A DNA stretch of 64,000 nucleotides from the NCBI GenBank assembly GCA_029449245.1, contig JANATF010000002.1, positions 2,914,001-2,978,000 of the forward strand, in the 5' to 3' direction. Below, in pieces: positions 1 to 14,461 of this stretch. The stretch's first letter is position 1. The number at the start of each line of letters is the position of its first letter. A program made the position numbers and the translations under genes. A model generated the notes under the pieces. The model did not search any database. It was not told the origin of the DNA and saw only the letters and a program-made list of their open reading frames with translations. Origin of the DNA: Mortierella alpina. Taxonomy: Eukaryota > Mortierellomycota > Mortierellomycetes > Mortierellales > Mortierellaceae.

Positions 1-637
1 GTCCAGTCTTTAGCTCCTCAGTCTTTCTCAGTGGATTGACTAAAGATCTAAGAGATGTGCTCCGGAGCAAAGATCTGTCGGTGGTTTATTGAAGTCGGGT
101 CCATAGTTTTTTTTCCCAGTCCAATACACGCGGGTCGCTGACTTTGGTGGGTAGAAAGTATCCACGCTCAGAGTCACTGCATCCATCCAGCTTATATCAA
201 TCAATCGATCCATCGATCCATCGATCCATCGATCCATGTTCCTGGTGCAGTGTTTCCAACAATCCCAATGGGAGATGACTGCACTGGTCGAAGGGCAATG
301 AGTGCATGTATGTGCAATGGATGGCAAGAGGGGTATGGATTGAAGCATTACCGGCTAATTGACCGCGGTACGACAAGCTATCACTCGACATGTTGAAAAC
401 TGTTGGAAAGGGTTTTGCAATCAATTGCGCGTGCCTCCATTTTATGGAAAAAAAATTGTTATATGTGGCTTGCCCCACAAGGTACTTAGGTGGAAGTACC
501 TCGTACCCTCGCATGTGTCAACAAACACCCTCAGCAACTCTCTGTGGTCGCACACATCGAGGGGCAGAGGATCAACGCTGAGCAGGGAGGGGAGCGTTAT
601 AATAGATATGTTCTGTCTATAATATGAGGTCAATGAG
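1..637. other. Intergenic, no gene seen
   Basis: Short open frames occur on both strands, but none has a recognisable domain, a convincing splice pattern or a good start context. The right edge is the 3' end of the minus-strand kinase gene. The only structure I see is the octamer repeat near position 204. Confidence 0.5.
204..236. repeat. ATCGATCC octamer tandem repeat
   Basis: About four perfect head-to-tail copies of ATCGATCC. It is a simple microsatellite in non-coding DNA. Confidence 0.85.
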
Positions 638-4317
<3,680 letters not shown>

Positions 4318-4318
<1 letters not shown>

Positions 4319-4338
4319 TAGAGGTCTACATTCACCAT
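4318..4338 (-). promoter_or_regulatory. Six-codon uORF overlapping the kinase start codon (TAATG)
   Basis: On the minus strand, ATG at 4338 opens a frame of six sense codons (MVNVDL). Its stop TAA shares its last A with the ATG of the kinase at 4318. In this arrangement terminating ribosomes sit directly on the main start. It matters only if the transcript begins upstream of 4338 without an intron here. Confidence 0.45.
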
Positions 4339-5970
4339 GGTAGTGAGAAAGAGGGTCAGCCAAAAGAAAATCTTATGAATGCGGTTTTTGCGCGCCCATC
4401 TGCAGCCGACGCTTTACTGCGTCGTGTGTGCCCGAGATGTAGCCGTTGCTGCGTCTATCTTTTGGTCAGAGTGGAGAGTGGAAGAGACGAAGGAAGGGGG
4501 AGGTGCATTGGCCTCGTCTTGTGGACACCCTTGTTACCTTGAAAGAGATGGAGGGTCGAATGCTGCTCCAGGCCGGGTCTGATTTGGTCAGAGCCATGCA
4601 GTTGTATGGCGAGCGTGTAGGAGACGAGGGGGATCTACGGACTGAGGGTCGAGGGTGCAGGAATGAGAAATGGGGAATGAGGAAAGAGGAATGAGGAAAG
4701 GGGACGACGGATGGCAAGGGATGGCAAGGGATGGCAAGGACGACAGATGCACAGGAAGAGGAAGATGAGCAAGGAAGAGATTCCGTGAGAGTCAAGAGAG
4801 CGGTGGGTGTTATTCGAGAGGTCTTTGAAATTGAGCCGAGAGCTGTGTGGGCACGCATAAATAGGGGACTGGGCGAGGTGGGCGGGCGCGAATGACGCGC
4901 AGACACACAGACACACAGACACACCGACACACAAACAGACCAACAGACCAGACAGCACCGTCGACAGACAGACAGGAGGAACCGCAGCTGCAAAGGGCAA
5001 GCAGCGAAGGAGAGCGCACGAACGCAGAGAAGGGAATGCCATCCACCAGGGGGGGGGGTTGCACTGCTCTTGTGCTAATGCCAATGGCAGTGGGATGCAC
5101 CTTACGCCTGCAGGCAGCCCCACTAGAGTGAAACTGGTGCTCTGCATATGCATGTTTCGCGCTCTTCTTCGCTCTCCATCCCTCTTCCTCTCGCTGCTTC
5201 TCCATCCTCGTCCGATCCGAACAGACACAAGCACACCATGGCAAGGTGGTTGACGCTAAGGAGGACCACAGTGATGAACTACATGAGGTGCTGGCTAACG
5301 ATCGCGATCGCTTTGTGGCCGACACAAGTTGCCATAACTGCTCCTGCGCGCCAGTGACTCGGGCAGTACGCACTCGGTTGCTCCCACATGCCACTGTTCA
5401 TTTGCTGCAAGATGGAGAGAACGAGAATGGTATCAACTGTTGCGTCGTGGACCCCGTCCGCGTTGGAATTCAATGAGGCAGTACTGTCGTCAGTCGTCCT
5501 AGACAGACACGTTCCCTAGGGATCATCTCCACGCGTCTCATGTACCATGCACCATGCAATGCCCTAGGTAGCTTGCTTAGGCAAGGCCACGGCCTCGAGA
5601 TATCGACTAGTTTGATCTGATAAGTCTGCGCATCTTGCACACGGCCGTGACAGAGATGAGATGTCGCTGCAACCTCGGCTGTCGGGCGCCTTTTATGGTC
5701 ATTTTTCTGTGTTCGGTTTCCCACAGTCTCCTTTCTTTCCTCAGTTTCATTTCTTTCTTTTCTTCCTTTCCTCCACTCTTCCCATCTCCTTCTCTTGCTT
5801 GTCTTGTCGCTACCACTCTTACTTTTGCCTTTTTCCTTTTCTCCTGATCATCTCCATCTCCATCTTCATCTCCGGTCCCGACCCTCGACCCCCCCCCCCC
5901 CCCGCCTGCCACCTGCCGCTCTCACCGTCGTGTACCGCTCTTTTCTAAAACGCAGCCGAACAGCTCCATC
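4339..5970. other. Divergent intergenic region between kinase and ferritin
   Basis: This region holds the 5' flanks of both genes. A TATA-like CTATTTATG lies on the minus strand near 4866-4857. An imperfect ACACAGAC simple repeat covers about 4898-4935. Toward the ferritin gene a long pyrimidine-rich tract (about 5685-5905) ends in a run of about 15 C just before the leader. Open frames of 80-200 codons on both strands show only simple composition and no family match, so I treat them as chance. Confidence 0.5.
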
Positions 5971-6844
5971 ATGTCTCTCGCCAAGCAAAACTTTTCCAGC
6001 GTCGTCGAGGACTCGATTAACGAACAGATCTCAAAAGAGATGGCAGCCTCGCACGCCTACCTCTCCATCGCCGCCTTTATGGCCTCGGATGGCGTTGCAC
6101 TACCAGGCTTTGAAAAGTTCTTTCGTGAACAGTCTGACGAGGTATAGCAACAGTCGCAGCGCCTATCTTTTGGTATTTACTTTAAAGATATCCTCCTCGC
6201 AACTCACTCTCGCTGTTGTCGCCTCACGTTCTCCCCTTGCGCAGGAGCGAGAACATGCGCAAAAGCTGATGGACTACCAAAACAAGAGAGGGGGCCAAGT
6301 TGTTCTTCAAGCAGTTCCTGCATCCGACCCCGAATGGATCTCTGCCAAAAACGCTGTTGGTACATGTACCTTCTTAGTTGCCCTGCTATGCCTTGTGCTT
6401 TAGCGTGATGTCTCCCTCACATGAAATAGGAAGCTGCAAACTACCTAACGTAACCTCGCCTTGTCATGCTTGATATATAGAATCGGCACTGCAATTGGAG
6501 AAGGACGTCAATAAGAGTTTGCTTAGGATCGAGGCGCTGGCGGACGAGAATGACGATGCAGAGTGTGTTAGACTCCTGAGAACGACTTTCTTGAAGGAGC
6601 AGGTGGAGTCTATTTCAGAGATCTCAAAGCTCATTACGCAGCTCAATCGAGTGAGTGGGGATGGCCTCGGACTCTACCTCCTTGACCAGGTATAATATGT
6701 ACAGCGATGCTTGGCCCGAATTCACCCTGATGACGCATTTGTCGATGACAATCACTCACCCGCTGTCACTTTCTGACTCTCGTGGCTTCTCACTTGCAGA
6801 CCCTTTTGGAACATGGCATCCATGGTGTCACCGGAGAAGTCTAA
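5971..6844 (+). CDS. Ferritin, H-type (ferroxidase-competent)
   Basis: Four exons (5971-6141, 6245-6359, 6481-6689, 6800-6844) encode 179 residues, the normal eukaryotic ferritin length. Ferritin subunits form 24-mer cages that oxidise Fe(II) and store iron as a ferric mineral. The ferroxidase ligands of H chains are visible by alignment with the known pattern: Glu23 (in SKEMAASHAYL), Tyr30, Glu58 and His61 (EEREHAQKLM), the Glu of LQLEKDVN, and Gln of FLKEQVESI. The C-terminal helix GLGLYLLDQ-TLLEHG is restored only if exon 3 runs to 6689; an earlier GT at 6651 would delete it. There is no signal or transit peptide, so it is probably cytosolic. A polyadenylation hexamer lies 145 bp past the stop. 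Ferritin is absent from Ascomycota and Basidiomycota but known in early-diverging fungi, which supports the taxonomic guess. Confidence 0.95.
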
Positions 6845-6988
6845 CGGCATTCGGGCTGAAGGTGTGCATGCTGTCATATTAGAGCACAAGGGGCGCTAGA
6901 GACTTGAATCTGTTCAATGCTGCCTCTCCTGCACTGACCATATCCGCTCTGCGCCCAGAGAGGGAGACCGATCTGGCGATTGTAGAGA

Positions 6989-6994
6989 AATAAA
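6989..6994 (+). terminator. AATAAA polyadenylation signal of ferritin
   Basis: Canonical hexamer 145 bp downstream of the ferritin stop codon, on the same strand. No other gene lies between them. Confidence 0.55.
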
Positions 6995-7860
6995 CTCGGC
7001 TCTGCAACGATAGGGTCAAATCGGTCTGGCCCTGCACATGTATTCATATGTATCAAGAATCAATGCACATTGGCCCATATTATTTAACCTGACTTGGGTG
7101 AGAGCCTTCATCCTTGATGCAGAATATGCTGCATCTGCTGGTGGCGCTTTCTGATGTTGGTCCATCAGCAGCATTTTGCCACCACTCAATGCCCATCCTC
7201 CGAGGGTACAGTACGGCATTGTGGAAGCTCTCAGTGATCGATAGATGGTCCAACAAACCCGATACGCAGCGCGGGCTTCATAAAATCTCTTGCGTATCAA
7301 TACCGAGGTATGTTTGCCCGCAAGCAAATGTAGGCTATTGATGAAATTGCTCTCAAACCCATTAACCTTGTTTTCTTCACCTGTTGGTCATTCATAATAC
7401 ATTGACTAACAAGGCCACATTGCATCTGGCGAGGAACCACATTGTTCCCCTTGCTCACTAGTTTTTCCTCACCACATTGTTCAAGTGGATGTTCAGACAT
7501 CTTATCCGGGCTGTCGGACTGTTGGACTGTTGGGCATTTGGGCGAGGCGAGCGAGAACGAGAACGAGAACGAGAAAGAGAAAACAGAGCATCGAGCATTA
7601 CGGCTTCCCAACATTCATCCGTTAGTCTACATGTGGATCAGAGCGTGCGGTGCACGCGAAAGTAATACATGGTATGATTGCTATGTACGACCAGCCGAAA
7701 GAAACAAGCAGAGATACTCCTGTAGGAATGGGGATCAGCTAAACTGAATAGCGTGGCGCACACACCCCTAGGCGTGCGCCATGCAAGTCTTGTAGTACAG
7801 CAGCCACGGACGCAGCCGCCGGGCCAAGTATATGTCTTTCCTATCCGATGGTCTACGAGC

Positions 7861-7925
7861 GAGAGAGAGAGAGACAGAGAGACATAGACACAGGGATAGA
7901 GAGAGAGGGAGAGAGAGAAAGAGAT
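7861..7925. repeat. GA-rich microsatellite
   Basis: Imperfect (GA)n tract with GACA and GATA interruptions, in non-coding DNA. Confidence 0.8.
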
Positions 7926-8260
7926 GAAGGTGAAGGCTAGATGGAGGCAGGCGTGTGATGGGAGGTGGAGGATAGAAAAGCTAGATGTGTATGTACGAGA
8001 GGCAATTTACGCTCCTTGGATGCCATTGGCCCCCCACCCCCCGCCGCTGCCCCTTTATTTCTGCCCAGGCTTTTCTGCTCCCGTGTGCCTCTCTCTCTTT
8101 CCTCTCTCTCGTTCCTCTCCACTTTTCCCTCCACCTTCCGTCGCCGGCAAACCACCGCCCCCACCTGTCCGAGTCGCTGTTTCCCTTGACCAGGCTGAGC
8201 TTGCTCCATCTCCCTCGTTCTCGTCCGCGTCCCCGCCCTCGTCCTCGGCCACGCCCACGA

Positions 8261-8317
8261 CCACTTCCACGTCGCACGCCCACTTCCACGTCGCACGTCC
8301 ACTTCCACGTCGCACGC
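8261..8317. repeat. 19-bp tandem repeat, three copies
   Basis: Three consecutive near-identical copies of CCACTTCCACGTCGCACG plus one base, starting at 8261, 8280 and 8299. It lies about 250 bp upstream of the start codon at 8562. It could be a cluster of binding sites or a slipped minisatellite. Confidence 0.8.
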
Positions 8318-8475
8318 ACGACTCTGCCCCTGCCCTGATCAGCAATAGCAGCAGCAGCAGCCCTGTCCTTCCTCGTTCGCACTCATCCTGCCCCCTTTTC
8401 TCATCTCTACACACCTTCATCACTTTCATTCTGTTTGCCTGTCCATTGTTTTCTTTTTTCCTTCTTCTGCAGAAA

Positions 8476-8507
<32 letters not shown>

Positions 8508-8561
8508 GTTATTAATTCATTCACTCCCGCCCGTTTCATCATCCTTCAGCAAGCGCCCGCC

Positions 8562-11500
8562 ATGTCCTACAATCCGCAACGCACCTCCCCGCCCTCGTCA
8601 AATAACCCCTCGCGCCAGCTGCAGTCCTACCAGCAACATCTGCAGCAGCAACAGCAGCAGCAGCAGCACCATCAACAGCAGCAGCAGCAGCACCACCAAC
8701 AGCAACAACAGCAACAACAGCAACAACAGTTGCAGTACCAGCAGTACCAGCAGCACCAGCAACAGCAGCAGCAGCAGCATCTACAGAGCCTGGCTGTCTG
8801 GTCCCCGAGTGTGCCCACTAGCTCCCTGCCGCCATCCTCCTCTTCGTCATCCTCCGGCTCGCCAGGCCCTGTCAATATCTCGGGTCCTCTCGATCTCAAG
8901 ACATCTGCCCCACAGCCCATCCTTCCGCCTGTCAAGAACACGCTCCCACCGCCGCGGCCCGGCGGCTCTCCAAGCAGGAGCGCCAGTTTGCGCCGCCAGC
9001 TATCCCAAAGCAGCTCCCGCCCTCAGGGCGCACCCTCCTCGCTGAGCCAGACTCACAGCAGCAACGACCCAACCGAAGACAATAACGCGCGCTCGCAGGA
9101 CTCGTACAGCCACAGCAACAGCGCTATCAGCGATGGTGTGGGTGCGGAGCACCGTCCGTCAAATTCATTCAGCTCCAACTCTCTCCAATACTTGGGCTAC
9201 AATCGCACCCAACCTTCGACCCCAGGGAGCATCTCTGGCTCTGGTTCTGGCTCGGGCTCTAGCAGCGCTCACTCTAGTGGCTACTTTGATGGCAGCAAGA
9301 GCGGTACCCTGCCCGATTCATCCTCACTTCTGTCCGTGCAGTTGTCGCCCGGTCTTCAACGGTCCAACAGCAAGGTCAACTACTCTTCTCCGCTTTTGCG
9401 GTCGCACAGCCGATCGGGAGCTTCCTCTCCAGCTTCATCGCCATCACAGTCGTTGAAACGTCAGACCTCCATCCTGAAAAACGGTTCCAAGGATGCGCCC
9501 TATCTGTCGAGCACAAAAAGCCTGCACAGTGTGAGCGAGACTTTGAATCAATCATGGGAGCCTTCCGGACCTCCCAACTCTGCGGGGGCAATGCCAACTA
9601 CCTCAGGCTCGCCGCCTGCTTCAGGCGGACAACATTCATCGCTCTCGCAGTTTGGCTCGGCATCTAATTTGAGAGCCATGGCCACGGCGGCTGCAGCTGC
9701 AGCATCTGCGGCCAATAGCCAAGAATCGTCTGCGCAGGAAGCCGCACTGTCTACACCCACCCCTGCCCCTGCCCCTGCCCCTGCCCAAAGCGGAGGGCCC
9801 GGTTCACATGGCGCAACAGCAACCTCCGGAGGCGACGCCACAGAAACTGCTCAGGTTCGTATTCGATGAGAGCTTTTGTCCTTGTGCTAAGACTGAAGAG
9901 CACTTGGCTCTGGCTGCAGGTCCGCTTGTTTTTTATAATCCGGTCTGCTCACAACATTTTTCGATCCGTTTTCAATTCACGACTCTTTTAGCCATTACTG
10001 CCCCAACAAGAGTTTAAGGACCAGGAGGCATCCCATGCGCTTGCACGCGATTCTGCAAACTATAAGGTAAAAAAATCTACCGAGTATTTCTCAGCATCAA
10101 TGGAAAACCAAGAGGTCTGACTAGCCTACACTTTCTGACCTACCAAACATGCTTCAATGGACTCTATGTATGTTATACAGGTGCTTATCCCTCCCTCGCC
10201 CGTGGTATCGCCTCGTGTGGGTCCTGCTGCAGGAGGAGCAAATCAAAACACGTTCAACTTTTTGAACTCTGACCCTACCTTGTCCAGATCGAGCTCAAGG
10301 AGGCGAATGGCACCTCCCATCCAAGTGCCGTCGACACAGCAGCAGCAGCAATATCAACAGCAGCATTACCAGCAACACCAACAACAACAACAGCAGCAGC
10401 AGCAGCCATATCCGGCCTCCGCTCTTTCTCCAACTGGACTCACCTCCCCCGTTTCACCAGGCCGTCGCCATCCCTATCATCGTTGGGAGAATGTTCTTCC
10501 TCCTAACCAATCAGCCGGAGATATGCCTGCGCAGCCAGGTCGCGAGTTTGGTCAAGGTCAAGGACAGGATCAACATGAGGATGGCGATTATGAAGATGAG
10601 GGAGGCAATGACGACACCGATGGCGACGTCCTTTCAGGACCAGAGGATCAAGGAGGCCACAGACGCCGTCAACATTCGAGACAGCGATCTGGAGTAGACG
10701 ACGATGTTCCGTTCACACCTACTCGATCCGCGCCTCAGCCCCCCAACTTCAGTGGAGCAGTGCAGCCCAACGCACGACAGGCAGAAATTGCGCACATCAT
10801 GTACATCCAGCAGCAGCAGGCCTTGTTCCTGCAGGAGAAGGCCATGAACCCTCCGCTCCGAGCCAAAACCAGCAATGGGAACTTGTCAGGCGGAGGGTCC
10901 GATAGCTCCAAGCCCAAGCGCAAGGCTTCCCGCCATCGCAAGCAGATCTCTGTCATTAGTGAGCCGAAACTTTTATCGAGCACCAACCAGATCAAAACTG
11001 TTCCTATCGTTCGACCTGCCGATCAATCGGATAACGAGGATGCTGGGATGAAATCCGAATACACCAGTGGTGGCGAGGGTATCAAGAATACTGTTCGGAG
11101 AATGCGCAAGGCTGTCCGTCACGCTGCGAATGGCGTCTTCAACGACGATGATTCAGATCGGGAGGAAGCCATGGGTTCGAAGAGCGACGTTGAAAAGAAG
11201 GGTGGACTGAAGCAGCTCAAGGCATTGAAGAGTAAGCTGGCCAAGAAGTTGCACCGTCCAAGCCATGGTGGTACTTCCTCTTCTAGAATAGACAATCATG
11301 GATCGGCTGAGAATACCGAAGGGGAGAACAGCCGGGCACCTGTCCAGTTCTTCTCAGAGGACAATCTCCGAGCCCGATACCTCGCCCAGGAGCAGCAGGG
11401 AGGACTCAGTCTTGCAGGAGCAGGAGCATCGCTGCGTCGTAGCAATACCACCAGAGATAATTCTGCAGGACCTTCAGTTACCTTCAAGCGAGCAGGTGCC

Positions 11501-14319
11501 GCCCCGGGTGAAGGTGAAAAGCAGGAATACGATTCTGCAGACGGCGAGGATGACAAGAGCGGGATGGGCGCAAAGGCACCTCTTTCACCGGAGGAGCAGG
11601 AGGAGAAGGATGCTGCAATGAAAGCCAAGATGACCAAGTTTGGAAGCCGGACATTTGACAAGGAGGAGATGATGGAGGTCAAGGATGGCACGGGCGAATC
11701 GTTCTTTGTGCCTCGCTGGGACTTGGACCCTCGAGCAGATGAGTTGGGTTCCTCAAAGTCGGTGATTAGCGTCCAGTCCAGCAAAAAACTGGAAAGATCA
11801 GCCTCCAACTCCACTGTTGCCTCCGCCAAGGCCACCAAACTTGCCACGTCTATTGCAGAGCGTCTGCAAGGCGTGGCTGTAGCAGAGGAAGACGTCGATG
11901 GTGGCACTGCTGGTGCAATAGCCATGGACAATGTCAAGGACGAGGCTACCAAAGACTCGATTACGGGCACGCTTCAGGAGGCAGCTATTAATGCAGAAAA
12001 GACGGACACTAATGCCCAGGATGTGGAGAACAAGTCACCCGTTGATCCAAAGCTGACTCGGGGTGAATCTTCCTTAGAGTTGCAGTCGTCAGCCCTTCAG
12101 GCTGAGCAGGAGGCGTCCTCGGCACCATCGTCTAGCGGTGACTCTGCGCATAGCTCAGGCCATAGTGGTCCTGTGTCTGTCGCATCCAGTTCTGAGCCAC
12201 ATTCAAGGGCATCTGTACTCAGCGAGGCTTCTAATGGCTCATCAGTTGGAGGCATCGTTGTGGCTCAGGTGCTCACGCGCCAGTCATCTATGAGAAGGAA
12301 TTTCAAGCGACCCAACAAAGGCGAGTCGACAGAAAACGGGCAGCACAAACCGGAGGTTGGCACGATATCCGAGAAGGATCATCATGATACATCTACTGCT
12401 GATCAACAATCGCCTCACTTTGGACTTGGAATCTCCTTACCTTCACCGTCTATGGAAGCTCAACAAATCGCGTCGAACGAGGGTCTTGACGACGAGTGCA
12501 TTGAGAAGCAGTTGCCTCCCTTGCCTCAAGAAGGTATGTTCCTGAAATCTCGCGGTTGAAAAGGACATGCATGCCATGGATAACTTCGCTTTTTAATTTT
12601 AATCTTTAATTAATGTCTTTCATGCTCTGTGTCTCAGTTCAACTCGATACGCCTTCCGCTGACCCCAAGCCTTTGGGCATCATGACCGTTCGCCCCTTGT
12701 CTCCCATTCGACGAGGTACAGCCCAGTCTGGAAAGACCTCATCTATTGCCAGCGTATCTTCAGCGCTCTCAAGCCCATCGACCCCGCCGGCCAGCGGGGG
12801 CGCATCTTTGTCCTCGTTGCCTGTGGATGCTCACCTGGCTCAGGAGACTATGACCAAGGCTGGCGTCGAACGGAAATCTAGCCAGACAAACTCGAAGCTC
12901 GGTCTCCGCGCCTTGTCGCTGAGCGGCTTCTCGCTCCCCCAAGCCCCAACGTCCCCGCTCCCCTCCCCCTCCCTCCCCTTGAACCCACTGCAGAATGTTG
13001 CTCCCCCAACAGGTCCCTTCCCGGGCGTCCTTACACGACAGGGTTCTCATTTGACTGAGCGAGCATCGATTCGATCCATGTATGCGGACAGCATTTACGA
13101 CTGCTACGACTACGACTCTGCATCGGACTATGAAAACGTGGCTGGGGAGGATATGCTACCAGGATCTAGACAGGGATCGTTCAGTGGCTCGCATGCTCTT
13201 GAGGAAAGATCATCCACCTTTATTGTGTCACTCGACGCGCCCAAGGAAGAACAGGAGCACGAAATGGACAAAGAGATCAAGGGCGCAACAACGACACACT
13301 TTGCAGTGGTTGAGAGTGCCTCTGACCTTGGTGCCCCTCCTGCAACCTCAGTCTCGGCCACAGTCTCGGCCACGGCGGCGGAGCAAACGGATGTCTCGAC
13401 CATTGCAGTGGCGTTGAACAATGCAGCGGAGAATGTCAAGGAGTCATCGTCGACATCCAACTCGGATGAGACTGGGAGTGTCTCCTCGGATGTGTCTGCA
13501 GAAGGAGCGGCGGATGCGCCGCCAATAATTCGCCTGAGAGGATCTCGCGGCTCTTCCAAGAAGGAGGAGATTATGGTCGTTTTCAGAGACGAGGAACACC
13601 ATGTGCTTTATGAGGAGCTGCCTACGGCTGTGCCGTACCGCATGTCTATGGCCATGACCACCGTCCCTGTAGACCCCGTCGGAGTGGCCGCGCCTGTTGG
13701 TTCCGAGAATGGTTTGCTCCCATCGCGCCCACCTCGCCATCCTATGCGTCAGAGCCGCCATGGCTCTATTGGTACACTGAGCATCGGTGGTAGCAGCGAC
13801 TTTACCGCCAGCGACTCTTGGATCTCGTCTTCCGTCAGGAACACGCGTGATGACCTCTCTGGATGGGATGTGGAGGGTAGCATCGCTGGTGAGGATGTCA
13901 GCGAGCAGGCGCTTGAACGCAGACACAGCACCAGTAGCAACAACAGCCACCGTATCAGTGTTGCGTCCATGTCAACAGGCGTGGGCCATAGCTTGGATGG
14001 ACGGAGTGAGAGAACCACGTCGATGATGACAGACAGGAGCCACCCCGTCGGACCACTTGATCCAGTGCAGGAGAAGAAGGCTGATGTGGATGGTCCAGTC
14101 CACGACACACAGGTTAATCAAGACGACGATGCACCCTCGATCGTGAGCAAGAAGCAGTGGCATCAGCAACGTGAGACGTGGGGCTCTTTGCAGACCTCGT
14201 CCTCGGACAGCGCCACCACCTCGTCGTCCTCGTCCAGATCCTCGCATTTCTACTTTAATGGTCGCTCGCCGTCGCCTTCGCCTACCGAGGAGAAAGCACC
14301 TGCCACCAAAGCATTCTGA
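8562..14319 (+). CDS. Large Gln/Ser-rich low-complexity protein, function unknown
   Basis: Four exons (8562-9854, 9992-10066, 10181-12533, 12638-14319) join in frame to 1800 residues. The 9854/9855 donor is GTTCGT and therefore weak, but the phases all agree. I recognise no catalytic domain. Visible features are two polyglutamine blocks (about 8620-8785 and 10336-10410), many Ser/Pro-rich stretches, a short basic block (KPKRKASRHRKQ, near 10915), a Lys-rich amphipathic segment (LKQLKALKSKLAKKL, near 11207), and an acidic Tyr/Asp motif (YDCYDYDSASDYEN, near 13100). More folded-looking is the segment KKEEIMVVFRDEEHHVLYEE in the last exon. The composition suggests a disordered scaffold or a regulator of signalling or transcription, but this is inference only. 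It converges on the ABC transporter gene with only about 140 bp between stops. Confidence 0.8.
8620..8785 (+). repeat. CAG/CAA polyglutamine tract
   Basis: Mixed CAG/CAA codons encode a nearly pure glutamine stretch with a few His, Tyr and Leu interruptions near the N terminus of the 1800-residue protein. The CAA interruptions break up pure CAG slippage. Confidence 0.9.
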
Positions 14320-14356
14320 AAAACCTCCCAATGATTTTTTTTTCTTTCGTATAAAC

Positions 14357-14362
14357 AATAAA
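14357..14362 (+). terminator. AATAAA polyadenylation signal
   Basis: Canonical hexamer 38 bp after the stop of the 1800-residue gene, inside the short gap before the convergent ABC transporter gene. Confidence 0.6.
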
Positions 14363-14461
14363 AGCATTTTCGTATCATAAACCAGTTGGTGAGGATCAAC
14401 ATTATATTTATAAACGAACTTCAAGGAGAAAAAAAAAAGAGCAGCAACGATATCGTTTTCT

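Larger units (their letters stand above)
6845..8561. other. Intergenic, low-complexity leader of the next gene
   Basis: No gene is supported. It contains the ferritin 3' region, GAACGA hexamer repeats (about 7552-7576), a GA-rich microsatellite, a 19-bp triple repeat and a run of about 28 T (8480-8507) shortly before the ATG at 8562. The plus-strand open frame beginning at 7924 is made of these simple repeats and runs in a different frame from the downstream gene. Confidence 0.5.

Noticed and set aside
4635-5394. Minus-strand open frames of 175-200 codons upstream of the kinase
   Set aside because: Cys/Ser/Leu-rich products of CA-repeat DNA without a domain; overlapping frames are equally open.
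6651-6689. Ferritin exon 3 ending at the GTGAGT at 6651
   Set aside because: This in-phase donor would also close the gene, but it removes GDGLGLYLLDQ, which matches the conserved ferritin C-terminal helix; the donor at 6690 restores it.
7924-9045. 373-codon plus-strand frame overlapping the start of the 1800-residue gene
   Set aside because: It runs in another frame through pyrimidine-rich leader, poly-T and the polyQ tract (read as Ser/Asn). The composition is simple, and the gene starting at 8562 explains the region.
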